Assembly: GCA_018333525.1 (NCBI GenBank)
Contig: JAGXTF010000104.1
Coordinates: forward strand, 1 to 54,147
Source: Bacteroidota bacterium
GTDB lineage: Bacteria > Bacteroidota > Bacteroidia > NS11-12g > UBA955
Direction: 5' to 3'
Length of the DNA: 54,147 nt
Position numbers and translations under genes: made by a program. Below, one piece after another: positions 16,211 through 25,179 of the stretch (within the stretch, counting starts at the first letter, position 1; every line of letters begins with the position of its first letter). A model generated the notes under the pieces. That model was not told the origin of the DNA, ran no database searches, and saw only the letters and a program-made list of their open reading frames with translations.

Positions 16211-16975
16211 ATGACCAGACTCAAAATCGTTGCAGGAAATTGGAAGATGCACAAAACACTGGAGGAAAGCCAGTCACTAATTACAGAAATTCGCGGAATA
16301 GTACGCGATGAGATTCGCAGCAATACCAAGGTAATCGTCTGCCCGCCTTATATTGCTCTTGCAGCAGCCACGCGTTTATTGGAAGGTACCGGTATTGGAC
16401 TCGGCGCGCAAAATTGCCATTTCGAAGAACAGGGTGCCTTTACCGGAGAAATTTCTGCCGGGATGATCAAATCTACAGGAGCAGAATATGTAATCATCGG
16501 GCATAGCGAACGCCGTCAGTATTTTGGAGAGACGAATGAAACCACAGCACTAAAATCGAAAACGGCCATCAGGCATGGCTTACATGTGATATTTTGCGTA
16601 GGTGAAACCTTAAGTCAGAGAGAAGATAAAAGTTATTTCCGCGTGGTTGAAGCGCAGTTGCAAGAGGGTTTATTCCATTTGGATCGCAAGGAATTCAGCC
16701 ATATTGTGATTGCATATGAACCTGTTTGGGCAATAGGGACAGGCCTTACCGCTTCTCCGGAGCAGGCGCAGGAAATGCATGCTTATATCCGTAAAGTAGT
16801 TGGGATGCACTATACCGACGAAATCGCAAACAATACCAGCATCTTATATGGAGGTTCTGTAAAGCCGGATAATGCGCAAACATTGTTCAGCCAAGGCGAC
16901 ATAGATGGAGGATTGATAGGCGGAGCAGCACTAAAAGCAAGAGATTTTGTGGATATCGTGAAAGGAATGCATTGA
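16211..16975 (+). CDS. tpiA: Triosephosphate isomerase
   Basis: The glycolytic enzyme interconverts dihydroxyacetone phosphate and glyceraldehyde 3-phosphate. Catalytic residues are visible: Asn/Lys in AGNWKMHKT (8-16), His in YVIIGHSERRQYFGE (near 93-107) and Glu in IAYEPVWAIGTG (near 170-181), with the phosphate loop YGGSVKPDNA after it. Length (254) is standard. It appears to be transcribed alone or with the following giant gene. A weak stem (TGGTAT/ATACCA) follows it. Confidence 0.97.
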   Translation: MTRLKIVAGNWKMHKTLEESQSLITEIRGIVRDEIRSNTKVIVCPPYIALAAATRLLEGTGIGLGAQNCHFEEQGAFTGEISAGMIKSTGAEYVIIGHSERRQYFGETNETTALKSKTAIRHGLHVIFCVGETLSQREDKSYFRVVEAQLQEGLFHLDRKEFSHIVIAYEPVWAIGTGLTASPEQAQEMHAYIRKVVGMHYTDEIANNTSILYGGSVKPDNAQTLFSQGDIDGGLIGGAALKARDFVDIVKGMH

Positions 16976-17044
16976 TTTTGCGTTTTTTTGGTATGGTTTT
17001 TATACCACAATAAGTAACCTTTGATAAACGTTAATCCTTATTTC

Positions 17045-20000
17045 ATGCGCATTCTGAAAAAACTTCTTCTGATAGGGCTGTTGTTATGTCCCCTTTTTGC
17101 CAAAGCGCAAATCAAAAGTTTTAGTACAGATCCGCTTTTGTTTATTGATGAATTTGAGAAATTCATCCAAACAGCAGAGGAGAAAAAATTGAATGAGGAT
17201 GTAAAATTATTTGCAGAAAATTGGAAACTCGGTAAATTTTCTCCGCTTCAGCAAAAGAGCATTATCAAAATATGCAACGATATGTTGTTGGAGCAGATGA
17301 ATGTGCAACCCTATTTCGGTCTGATGATTAATTCTCTGGCTACATTATTGGAAAAGAAATTACCGGATAAAATTTTACAACAATGGCAAAAAGTTACGGA
17401 ATCCCTGATTGGGCAGGGAAATGCAGAATATCTGGATTTCCTGAAAATAACTGCCAGGCTGTTTGCAGAAAATATTGTTTTTGAAGATGACAATAAAAAA
17501 TGGTTTGCAGATAATTCTGATTATGATATTCTGTATGAACGCGGAAAAATCATAATTAAATTTAAAACGTTAAACCTCACCTGCCAGGGTCCTCTGGATA
17601 GAATGGTGGTGTACAATACCGGAGGTTTTTATGTCCCTTCGGAAAAAATGTGGTACGGTGTAAGCGGAAAATGCAATTTCGACAGGGTAATGCCAGAGGA
17701 AAAAGTGGAAGTGGAATTCGGAAAATACCGCATACCATTAAACGAATCCAACTTTACAATAGACTCTGCGAATCTCATTTTTTCAAAGTACTTTACAGGG
17801 GAAAAGGTTATTGGAAAATTCAGCGAAAGAATGTCGTATGCGAACGACAGTTTGTCTATTCGAAAAACCGGATTTCCAAAATTCGCATCTTATGCAAATA
17901 CGCTGCAGATCAAAGGGATTGTAGGTCCCAATGCGAGTTTTAGAGGTGGACTTACCATCAACGGAAAAGAAATAAATACCCAAACTGCCAATGGCGAAAA
18001 ATCGCTTATCAGTATTTATTATAAAGGAAAAGTTAAAGCTACATTAGAGGCGGCAGCATTTAAAATTGAGGATGGTGTGGCAGCCAGTCCGGGGGCCAAT
18101 GTTACCATCATATTGGATAGCGCAAATATTTACCATCCCAATGCAATTGTAAATTTTATTTTTAAAGAAAATAAATTAGTAGTAAACCGCGGAGAAAAAG
18201 GATTACAAAGGGTGCCATTTACCTCGGATTATCACAAAGTAGATATTGATGTGCAACAGGTTCGTTGGAAAATAGATGAACCCTTTATTGATTTTGATAA
18301 CATCAATAATGATTTGGAAGCGAAAATTGCGTCGGGTGATTTCTTTAAAGAAATGATTTATGCACGCATGCAGGGCGCATTGTCTTTTAACCCGCTGGAA
18401 GCGGTAATGCGTTATTATGCCAAATACATGCGTGGTACTAAAACTACCAAATTTGCAGTAGCGGATTTCGCACAATTTTTAAAAACGCAACCACAATACC
18501 TCACTTCTTCTTTTATTGATATGCACGATGCCGGTTTTGTAACCTATTTTGAAAAAGAAGACAGCGTTAAAATAAAACCAAAATTATTCAATTACGTAAT
18601 AGCACATGAAGGGCATAGAGATTATGATGTAATACGACTTTCGTCCCTGATATCCAAGAGACCCAATGCTTCTTTGAATTTGCTGAGCAATGAACTGGTA
18701 GTAGAAGGCGTATTGAAGTTCTTTTTCTCGGATAGCCAGAATGTAATTGCATTGCCTTACGATCAAAAAGTAATTTTAAGAAAGAACAGGCGCATTGTAT
18801 TTGGAGGTATGGTACGTGCCGGCCGGTTTGATTTTTTTGGAAAACAATTTGAATTTGATTACGCTAATTTTCAGATTTATAATCCAAATATCGATTCCAT
18901 GAAAATGTATTTCCCGGATTCAACGGGATACAAGGTAATTCCAATTAAAACAGTTTTGCGGAATATTGATGGGACTATTTTTATTGATAAACCAAATAAC
19001 AAATCGGGAGTTGTAAGTTATCCGGAATATCCAATATTTAAATCGGGAAAAGGTTCAGAAGTATTGTACGATAACCCGAAGATCCACGGCGGAGCTTATA
19101 AGGCGGACAAATTTAAATTCGTGGTAGATCCATTTACCATTGACAGTTTGGATAATTTTACCATAGCAGGGTTGCAATTTGGTGGAACATTTATCAGCGA
19201 TGGAATTTTTCCGGAATTCCGACATTATGTTTACATTCAACCCGATTATTCTTTAGGATTTATTAAAGCAACTCCTCCCGGCGGATTCCCGATGTATCGC
19301 GGAAAAGGACAGGGAGAAATGATCATGGCTTTGAGTAATGATGGTTTTTATGGATTGAAAGGAGACATTGGTTATAATGGAAGCAGTACCAAATTTGACA
19401 AGATTTTATTGTTGCCGGATAAGGCAGTGGGGCAAATTTCCAGTTACGATCTTGCAATCAATTCAAAATACCCTCAGGTACATGCCAGCGATGCAAATTT
19501 GGAATGGAAACCCTACGAAGATAAATTGACTATTGCCCAGGGTGAAACACCAATTAAAGTGTTTAAAATGGGCTATGATTTTTATGGAAGTATTACACAA
19601 ACCCCTGCCAAATTAATTGGAAATGGAACGCTTGCCTGGGATCAGGCGAGATTCAATTCCAATGATATGACCCTTGGGCCTAACAAGGCAACAGCAGAAA
19701 AAGCTTCCCTAAGAATTTATGCTGCAGATTCCACCAAAATTGCTTTTGAAACCAATGATATAAAAGGTAATATGGATTTCGATAAACGATTGGGGACCTT
19801 TACCACCAATCAGAAAGATGCCACGACCAATTTCCCGTTCAATAGTTTTACCACCAACCTGAACGATTACAAATGGAATATGGATCAGAAAACCATTGAA
19901 GCGAATGTGGGTGCAAATCTGGCGGGAACCACTCCCTATTTTATGAGTACCAATCCTTTGCAGGATAGTCTGAAATTTGAAGCGAAACATTCCATTTATG

Positions 20001-21427
20001 ATCTGAATAATTATACTTTAAAAATTGAACAAATTCCATACATCGATATCGCAGATTCCAGAATTTTTCTCAAAGATGGAAGCATCACTGTGCGTGAAGC
20101 CGGGGATATTGATATTGTGGAAGGAGCAAAAATTGCGGCAAACAGAACCGATAAATTCCACGAAATTTATAATACCAGAGCAAAAATATATGGTCGTTTG
20201 AAAATGCGCGGAAGCGGAAAATACCAGTATGTGAGCAACCTTGGCGTGCGCCAGGAATTTACTTTGGACAGCATTATTGTGAATGCAGATAAACATGTGG
20301 AAGGGGTTGGAAAAATTAATGAGGAGCAGAATTTTACATTAGAAACCAAAATTGGTTACAAGGGATTTGCGCAGGTTTTAAGTACAGAGAAAAATATTCT
20401 TTTTACCGGTTATGTAAAACCATTACATACATTTAAAAACATAATTCCATCAGCATGGATTCGATATAACGATCGACTGGATCCGAAAAATGTGGTGATC
20501 AATATGATGGATCCGCGGGACAAAGACAACAAAAAACAGTATGTGGGATTGTTTATTGCCAATGATTCCAGCCACGTTTATCCGTTGATGTATAGCTGGA
20601 AACGCAGGTACAGCGACCCGGATGTTACCAATGATACCGGTATTTTATATTACGACAACGAAAAGCAAAGCTTTTTTGCAGGAAGTAAAGCGAAATTAAT
20701 CGACGGCTCATTAAAGGGAAGTTACTTGCAGGTAAATGAAGGCAACCATTCCATACATGCAGAAGGTCCTTTGGATTTTGGTATGGAAACCAACCACATT
20801 CATTTTAAAAATGCGGGAACAGCAGACCTGCTTCCTGGCGATTCCTCCTTTCAATTTAATATGGCTATGATGCTGGACTTTCCGCTGCATAAAGATGTTG
20901 CAGAGAAAATAAAAGCAAAAGCTGCAGCGAGCAGTGGGGCATCGGTAGATATCAATACCGAATTTTTTGAAAAGGCTTTGGGTGAAATGATCAGCGATGA
21001 TAAAAATGCGCGCAAGGCCATGGACGAAGTGATTAAAACAGGTAAATTAAGTGGTAAGGATGAAGTGGATTATAAACTGGTGATGAGCGATGCCATTTTC
21101 CGCTGGGACAGCAAACGCCGTGGAATGTATTGCCATGATGCAGTAACCCTTGTGAATTTTGCGGGAACATCTGTAAATAAAACAGTAGATGCAACCATTT
21201 TACTGGAGCACAAACGCAGTGGCGAAAACATGTATATTTATCTGGAATTTGGAACCAACGACTGGATTTATATCAACCTGCAAAAGAATGTTTCTTACAT
21301 GCTCAGCAGCGATCCCCTACTCAACGAAACCATGATCAACACAGCCGACAAACTCGGTCTAGACGATTTCTATAGCCGTATGGCAACACAGCGCCAGGTG
21401 GACAGGTTTTTGGCGAAGTTTGATTGA
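17045..21427 (+). CDS. Very large exported protein of unknown function
   Basis: I do not recognise this 1460-residue protein. A clear signal peptide (MRILKKLLLIGLLLCPLFAK, then AQ) starts at the ATG at 17045. An earlier in-frame ATG at 17021 adds eight residues before it and is less likely. The first 150 residues look alpha-helical. The rest alternates short beta segments with polar turns (GGxF, DSxK, GNGTLAW), as in long beta-solenoid or AsmA/TamB-like proteins, with no cysteine-rich or catalytic motif that stands out and no T9SS tail. It ends in a soluble segment (TQRQVDRFLAKFD). A periplasmic or outer-membrane role is likely. It is about four times longer than the average gene here. Confidence 0.85.
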   Translation: MRILKKLLLIGLLLCPLFAKAQIKSFSTDPLLFIDEFEKFIQTAEEKKLNEDVKLFAENWKLGKFSPLQQKSIIKICNDMLLEQMNVQPYFGLMINSLATLLEKKLPDKILQQWQKVTESLIGQGNAEYLDFLKITARLFAENIVFEDDNKKWFADNSDYDILYERGKIIIKFKTLNLTCQGPLDRMVVYNTGGFYVPSEKMWYGVSGKCNFDRVMPEEKVEVEFGKYRIPLNESNFTIDSANLIFSKYFTGEKVIGKFSERMSYANDSLSIRKTGFPKFASYANTLQIKGIVGPNASFRGGLTINGKEINTQTANGEKSLISIYYKGKVKATLEAAAFKIEDGVAASPGANVTIILDSANIYHPNAIVNFIFKENKLVVNRGEKGLQRVPFTSDYHKVDIDVQQVRWKIDEPFIDFDNINNDLEAKIASGDFFKEMIYARMQGALSFNPLEAVMRYYAKYMRGTKTTKFAVADFAQFLKTQPQYLTSSFIDMHDAGFVTYFEKEDSVKIKPKLFNYVIAHEGHRDYDVIRLSSLISKRPNASLNLLSNELVVEGVLKFFFSDSQNVIALPYDQKVILRKNRRIVFGGMVRAGRFDFFGKQFEFDYANFQIYNPNIDSMKMYFPDSTGYKVIPIKTVLRNIDGTIFIDKPNNKSGVVSYPEYPIFKSGKGSEVLYDNPKIHGGAYKADKFKFVVDPFTIDSLDNFTIAGLQFGGTFISDGIFPEFRHYVYIQPDYSLGFIKATPPGGFPMYRGKGQGEMIMALSNDGFYGLKGDIGYNGSSTKFDKILLLPDKAVGQISSYDLAINSKYPQVHASDANLEWKPYEDKLTIAQGETPIKVFKMGYDFYGSITQTPAKLIGNGTLAWDQARFNSNDMTLGPNKATAEKASLRIYAADSTKIAFETNDIKGNMDFDKRLGTFTTNQKDATTNFPFNSFTTNLNDYKWNMDQKTIEANVGANLAGTTPYFMSTNPLQDSLKFEAKHSIYDLNNYTLKIEQIPYIDIADSRIFLKDGSITVREAGDIDIVEGAKIAANRTDKFHEIYNTRAKIYGRLKMRGSGKYQYVSNLGVRQEFTLDSIIVNADKHVEGVGKINEEQNFTLETKIGYKGFAQVLSTEKNILFTGYVKPLHTFKNIIPSAWIRYNDRLDPKNVVINMMDPRDKDNKKQYVGLFIANDSSHVYPLMYSWKRRYSDPDVTNDTGILYYDNEKQSFFAGSKAKLIDGSLKGSYLQVNEGNHSIHAEGPLDFGMETNHIHFKNAGTADLLPGDSSFQFNMAMMLDFPLHKDVAEKIKAKAAASSGASVDINTEFFEKALGEMISDDKNARKAMDEVIKTGKLSGKDEVDYKLVMSDAIFRWDSKRRGMYCHDAVTLVNFAGTSVNKTVDATILLEHKRSGENMYIYLEFGTNDWIYINLQKNVSYMLSSDPLLNETMINTADKLGLDDFYSRMATQRQVDRFLAKFD

Positions 21428-21716
21428 GAGAATGAAAGCTTTGTCGTAGTATGATTATTGGAGTTAAAAAATTATATATCTAAGGAACTAAACATATGTT
21501 TTAGTTTAGATCGCTTTTATACCTTCACTCCAAATAGAGTGCTTTCAATCTATTATGAATATAATTATTTTGTTCCTAAGACAAGCAAAATAGGTTTCTT
21601 CTCAAAAGATGCGATTGAATGGATTATGGCTAATAACGGCGTTTCTGTAACTTGCATTGCTATTTGGATTATTAACATTTAATGGGAATTTGTTTCCTTT
21701 TTTATTATCGTATAAT
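21428..21716. other. Intergenic region between convergent genes
   Basis: A gap of 289 bases lies between the giant exported protein and the end of the M50-HlyD gene. It is AT-rich. The only frame longer than 60 codons opens with TTG at 21458 and lacks family resemblance. No terminator hairpin is convincing. Confidence 0.3.
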
Positions 21717-23984
21717 TTACCAAAGCGACCAGAATTCCACTCGGATGTAACGAACAAATCTCCTGAATACAATCGAAAGAATGGAGTGTTTTTCACAATG
21801 AATCTTCGCATTTCCTGTCATCAAAGGTTTTAAACTTAAGCCCGGATTTGGAATATAGGATCTTACAATTAAATAATGATCATTTTGCCATTCATTTAAC
21901 TTTTCAACCACTGGAGATATGGAATACACTTTGCCGGTAAATGTTTGGCCTGGAAAGGCTCTGGCTTTTAATGTAATTTTTTGACCCTGTTTGATATCCC
22001 CGATTTCTTTTTCCGGAATTTGTATTTCTGCCATTAAATAATTTATCTGGTTTATTTCAAGCAACAGGTCACCTTTTTTTACATTTTCGCCAATTTTTTC
22101 ATTGGTTTTTTTTGTAATTACTGTTCCATTTATGGGACAAACCAATGTTAATTCGGAGATTTTCTTTTCGAGATATTTTTTCTGAGTGGTAAGCCGTCTG
22201 ATATCAGCTTGCAACCACTGAATTTCTTCAGGTCTGTTACCGGTAAGCAAAAGGTTCAGTCGTTCTTTCATTTCCCTGAATTCACTTTCACTTTTGCTTC
22301 GGTCTTCCAGAGATTGTTCATATTCCTTAGGTGAGATAACCTGATTCGTTAGTAGAAATTTGCTCCTTTGTTCGTTTATATTCGCGAAGTAAGCCTGATC
22401 TTTAGCCTTGGTTACCATAATCCTGGCGAGTTCGATTTCTTCATTGCGCGGCCCGGATTTAGATAAATGCAATTTGGCGTTTGCTGCTTCAATTTCAGCA
22501 TTTATTTTATTTAATTCCAGTCTGTAATCAGAATCAACCAATTTGGCTATCATGGAATTTTTCTTTACACTTTCACCTTCTTTCACATAAATACTGTCAA
22601 TTATTCCTTCCGCCGGGGCATGTATTTTTGCAATTTGAACGGGGATGATAGTAAAGGAACCGGAAATCCGCAGTTCTTTTTTTATTACTGACATCAAAAG
22701 AAGAATAGTTGTAATTATCATGATAATTTTAAACTTTCCCCTTTTAAAAAATGTTTTGATTTGCATATTTTGAATGTATGTTTTTAGTGAGACTAAATGG
22801 TTTTTTAATGGATATCTGAAGTAGATAATCAGACATGTCATAAAAATAATGAAACCCCAGGCCTGGAATCTGGTAACCATAAAACCTCCAAACCAGGTTG
22901 CGGTTTTGTAGAGTAGCGTGTAACTATAAATTGCCGATAGGAATGCGTATGAAATTAATAAGTTCCTATTTTTTCTGTCGGGTTTGAGCAATGCGGTTGC
23001 GGATTTGGACCATATAGATCGAACACTGTTATTCAGATAATGGAATGCTTTTTTTCTAAGGTTTGGAATATTTAGCCAATCGCTCAGCAAATAGTACCCG
23101 TCTAATTTAATAAGTGGGTTAAGATTGAAGAAAGACTTAATGGCGGATGTACATGTGATGATTAAAGCAAAATAATGAATGTTCGTGCCGGGTTCTGTTA
23201 AACGCCATATTAGTGTTGCTATGGCCCATATAAATACTTCAAAATATGCACCGGCAAATGTTACCCAGAGCCTTTTGTGTTTTTCCGGAAATAACCACGC
23301 ATCGCTGACATTACAATAAAAAGCAGGTTGAAAATAAATCAGAAGAAAACCGATTTCCTTGACTTTTCCGCCAAAATAACTGCAAGTCATTCCATGTGCG
23401 AATTCATGAAGCGTAACAACAACCAGAATTACCAGCCAGGCGGTAAGGATAGTGCCCCAATGAAAAGTATTTTTAAAGTCTGTGATAATTTCACGCCAAT
23501 GCCCAAATGTTACTAAAGTGGCAATTAGTAAAAGTGATATGGAAAATAAAATAAACCCAGCTGTAAAAAATATGCGGGTTCTTGGAAGCAACCACCGGAA
23601 CAGATTTTCAGGGTTGAATAATTTAAATCTGAGATATAGAATATCTCCCTTTATTATTTTTTTTCTGGGATGTGTTTTAGACCCAGGGTCAGAATTTTCT
23701 AAAAGACTGGTTCGGAGCAGGCCGTCCAAAAAATCTTTCAATTCGGATTCACTGATTGTGATGTCAAATTGGGAATGAATTAACTCTATAATGGACACAT
23801 GGGAATTACTTCCATCTAATTGCGAAATAATATAAAATTCAATCTCCTGAAAACGGAAATATCTCTCATTTAGAGGATCTTTGATTACATAGGATGTGTT
23901 TTCCCCGGAATTATCAATTTGTTTACTGATGATAATATCCTGCCTGATTCTGGGAAATATTTGTACTTCTGATTCGTTGGCCAT
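21717..23984 (-). CDS. PqqD-like / M50 metalloprotease / HlyD adaptor fusion, candidate peptide processor-exporter
   Basis: Three modules are joined in 755 residues. Residues 1 to about 105 resemble a PqqD-like winged-helix domain (IISQLDGSNSHVSIIELI), the fold used as a leader-recognition element in peptide biosynthesis. Residues about 115-400 are a multi-pass site-2-protease-type membrane core with the zinc site HEFAH (193-197) and the third ligand in NPLIKLDGYYLL (289-300). A transmembrane segment near 418-434 leads into an HlyD/MFP periplasmic adaptor (barrel-sandwich IHAPAEGIIDSIYVKEG 454-470, coiled coil to about 640, then LMAEIQIPEKE). The gene is last in line after four small peptide genes on the same strand, separated by a hairpin. 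No ABC transporter or outer-membrane channel is nearby. Processing and export of those peptides is inferred, not shown. Confidence 0.82.
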   Translation of the reverse strand: MANESEVQIFPRIRQDIIISKQIDNSGENTSYVIKDPLNERYFRFQEIEFYIISQLDGSNSHVSIIELIHSQFDITISESELKDFLDGLLRTSLLENSDPGSKTHPRKKIIKGDILYLRFKLFNPENLFRWLLPRTRIFFTAGFILFSISLLLIATLVTFGHWREIITDFKNTFHWGTILTAWLVILVVVTLHEFAHGMTCSYFGGKVKEIGFLLIYFQPAFYCNVSDAWLFPEKHKRLWVTFAGAYFEVFIWAIATLIWRLTEPGTNIHYFALIITCTSAIKSFFNLNPLIKLDGYYLLSDWLNIPNLRKKAFHYLNNSVRSIWSKSATALLKPDRKNRNLLISYAFLSAIYSYTLLYKTATWFGGFMVTRFQAWGFIIFMTCLIIYFRYPLKNHLVSLKTYIQNMQIKTFFKRGKFKIIMIITTILLLMSVIKKELRISGSFTIIPVQIAKIHAPAEGIIDSIYVKEGESVKKNSMIAKLVDSDYRLELNKINAEIEAANAKLHLSKSGPRNEEIELARIMVTKAKDQAYFANINEQRSKFLLTNQVISPKEYEQSLEDRSKSESEFREMKERLNLLLTGNRPEEIQWLQADIRRLTTQKKYLEKKISELTLVCPINGTVITKKTNEKIGENVKKGDLLLEINQINYLMAEIQIPEKEIGDIKQGQKITLKARAFPGQTFTGKVYSISPVVEKLNEWQNDHYLIVRSYIPNPGLSLKPLMTGNAKIHCEKHSILSIVFRRFVRYIRVEFWSLW

Positions 23985-24000
23985 CTTTCAAATCATAATG

Positions 24001-24033
24001 AAAGCCCACTCAACATTATGTTGAATGGGCTTT
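24001..24033. terminator. Hairpin between the peptide genes and the exporter gene (possible attenuator)
   Basis: AAAGCCCACTCAACAT and ATGTTGAATGGGCTTT pair over about 15 bases with one mismatch (a G-U pair in the minus-strand RNA). It lies 16 bases before the exporter ATG. The minus-strand transcript then reads UUUCAUUAUG, a weak U-tract, so it could act as a partial terminator or mRNA-processing site that sets peptide expression above exporter expression. Confidence 0.55.
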
Positions 24034-24065
24034 GACACTTGTTACATCAATCTTATTGGAATTGA

Positions 24066-24290
24066 TCATTTTTTAGGCTGGTCACCAGGCTGATTGGTGT
24101 TGTTTTCACCCGGATTATTATTGCCGGGATTACCGCCACCACCAGATCCATCACCAGGTTGATTGCCCTCCAGATTGGTATTGTTTTCACCAGGATTGTT
24201 GTTGTCAGAATTATCGCCGGTTAAACCGCTGGGAGCAATACGAGCTTCAAGTTCCTCAAGATTCAAGAGATATTTTGCTCTATTTTTCAT
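24066..24290 (-). CDS. Small Asn/Gly/Pro-rich peptide with LEELEARIAPS motif (peptide A)
   Basis: The 74-residue peptide begins with a short basic stretch (MKNRAKYLL), then the motif NLEELEARIAPS (10-21). A tail of about 50 residues follows, made almost only of Asn, Gly, Pro, Glu, Asp, Thr and Gln. The tail contains the segment NNNPGENNTN twice and NQPGD twice, so it grew by internal duplication. It has no cysteine and no classic Sec signal or double-glycine site. Together with three neighbouring small genes it shares only the motif region. This fits precursor peptides with a conserved recognition leader and variable cargo. It is 34 bases after peptide B and 81 bases before the exporter gene. 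Confidence 0.75.
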   Translation of the reverse strand: MKNRAKYLLNLEELEARIAPSGLTGDNSDNNNPGENNTNLEGNQPGDGSGGGGNPGNNNPGENNTNQPGDQPKK

Positions 24291-24324
24291 AAAATTTTAA
24301 AATTATTTATAGAAATACCAACAT

Positions 24325-24555
24325 TTATTTGTCGTCGCCAAGTCCAGGATTGCCCCCGGCTTGTCCACCTCCGCCAGTGTCATTTCCTCCATTTTGATCT
24401 CCACTGCCGGAATTCCCTGGACCTCCGCCCCAGTTTCCCTGTCCAGGAGGGCCGTCATGTGGATCATTGATGCCACCTGTGTCTGGTGCAATTCTCTCTT
24501 CAAGTACTTCGAAAGAAAGAGAAATTTTTGGTGCAAAAATTGAATTTTTCATCAT
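24325..24555 (-). CDS. Small Gly/Asp/Asn-rich peptide with LEERIAPD motif (peptide B)
   Basis: The 76-residue peptide has the motif as FEVLEERIAPD (15-25) after a longer N-terminus (MMKNSIFAPKISLS). The tail is glycine-rich (GGGPGNSGSG, DTGGGGQAGG) and ends in DDK. It is cysteine-free. Its ATG directly follows the stop of peptide C (TAA ATG ATG), so the pair is translationally coupled; the second ATG at 24552 is an alternative start. The motif replaces Ser with Asp at the last position. Function is unknown; the role is inferred from the shared motif and the adjacent M50-HlyD gene. Confidence 0.75.
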   Translation of the reverse strand: MMKNSIFAPKISLSFEVLEERIAPDTGGINDPHDGPPGQGNWGGGPGNSGSGDQNGGNDTGGGGQAGGNPGLGDDK

Positions 24556-24759
24556 TTATTTGGGTTGTGGTGAACTTCCATTAGAAACTTCGTTGCCTGG
24601 GTTTCCGTTGCTTTCTCCATTTGAACCACCGCCACCACCTCCGGAGGGTTCAGGTGATGATCCATTTGAAACTTCATTGCCGGAGTTACCATTGTCTGAT
24701 GGGCCCCAACCGCTTGGTGCAATCCTTGCTTCAAGCTCTTCTAAATTTAATTTTTTCAT
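24556..24759 (-). CDS. Small Gly/Ser/Asn-rich peptide with LEELEARIAPS motif (peptide C)
   Basis: The 67-residue peptide has the shortest leader, MKKLNLEELEARIAPS (1-16), and a tail in which NEVSNGSSPxP occurs twice around a GGGGGG run. It is cysteine-free and acidic overall. It heads the cluster C-B-A-exporter. An 18-bp motif at 24880-24897 lies 120 bases upstream and recurs at a similar distance before peptide D. The motif residues are identical to those of peptide A (NLEELEARIAPSG), while the tails have almost no shared sequence beyond composition. Confidence 0.75.
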   Translation of the reverse strand: MKKLNLEELEARIAPSGWGPSDNGNSGNEVSNGSSPEPSGGGGGGSNGESNGNPGNEVSNGSSPQPK

Positions 24760-24879
24760 GATTTTTTTAATTTTGAAATTAAATTGTTTAATGAATGACT
24801 TTAGCTTCCAGTCGGACCTTGAAAGGGCCTATGAAGGTTACTTTAAGTCTTTTTTTGGGTCTTGATTAATTGAAACAAA

Positions 24880-24897
24880 ATAAGTTGCCCATAGTTA
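24880..24897 (-). promoter_or_regulatory. 18-bp motif shared upstream of peptide C and peptide D
   Basis: Read on the minus strand the sequence is TAACTATGGGCAACTTAT. It matches TAACTATAGTCCACGTAT (25287-25304) at 14 of 18 positions. It lies 120 bases from its gene start, the other 107 bases. It is a candidate promoter or operator, perhaps read by the adjacent ECF sigma factor. Confidence 0.45.
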
Positions 24898-24987
24898 TTT
24901 GACGCAACCTGTTTTCAAGTATTTCACCGACCTATTTGTTTTCATTTCCATTCTTTAATTAACAAAGATTATTATTTGTCTTATTCT

Positions 24988-25179
24988 TTATTTTCCACCG
25001 GAATTTTCAGGATTGGCAGTTCCCTCGGGGTTTGCGCTTCCGGAAGGGTTGTGGTCACTGGAACTCTGATTACCAGGTTGTCCATCATAACCTCCGGTTC
25101 CGGTTACGCTGGGAGCGACGCGTTCCTCCAGTTCTTCTAAAAGGAGAGAAGCCGGAGAATGTTTGATTTCATTTTTCAT
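24988..25179 (-). CDS. Small Gly/Ser/Pro/Asn-rich peptide with LEELEERVAPS motif (peptide D)
   Basis: A 63-residue peptide with MKNEIKHSPASLL, then LEELEERVAPS (14-24), then a hydrophilic tail (DGQPGNQSSSD, ANPEGTANPENSGGK) with the near-repeat ANPEGT/ANPENS. It has no cysteine. It lies 228 bases upstream of peptide C and has its own copy of the shared 18-bp upstream motif, so it is a separate transcription unit or the first gene of a longer one. It is the most divergent in the motif (Val for Ile). Confidence 0.72.
   Translation of the reverse strand: MKNEIKHSPASLLLEELEERVAPSVTGTGGYDGQPGNQSSSDHNPSGSANPEGTANPENSGGK

Noticed and set aside
16985-17012. Possible terminator after tpiA
   Set aside because: The stem is only six base pairs (TGGTAT/ATACCA), has no GC-rich core and no T-run after it on the plus strand.
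21458-21682. TTG-started frame of 74 codons on the plus strand
   Set aside because: It lies between convergent genes, has no family resemblance, no promoter or ribosome-binding site, and an AT-driven composition.
24467-24865. Plus-strand frame of 132 codons across the peptide genes
   Set aside because: It is the antisense shadow of the glycine/proline-rich peptide genes. Its last 24 codons from an ATG at 24791 look protein-like but lie in the 5' leader of peptide C and match nothing known.
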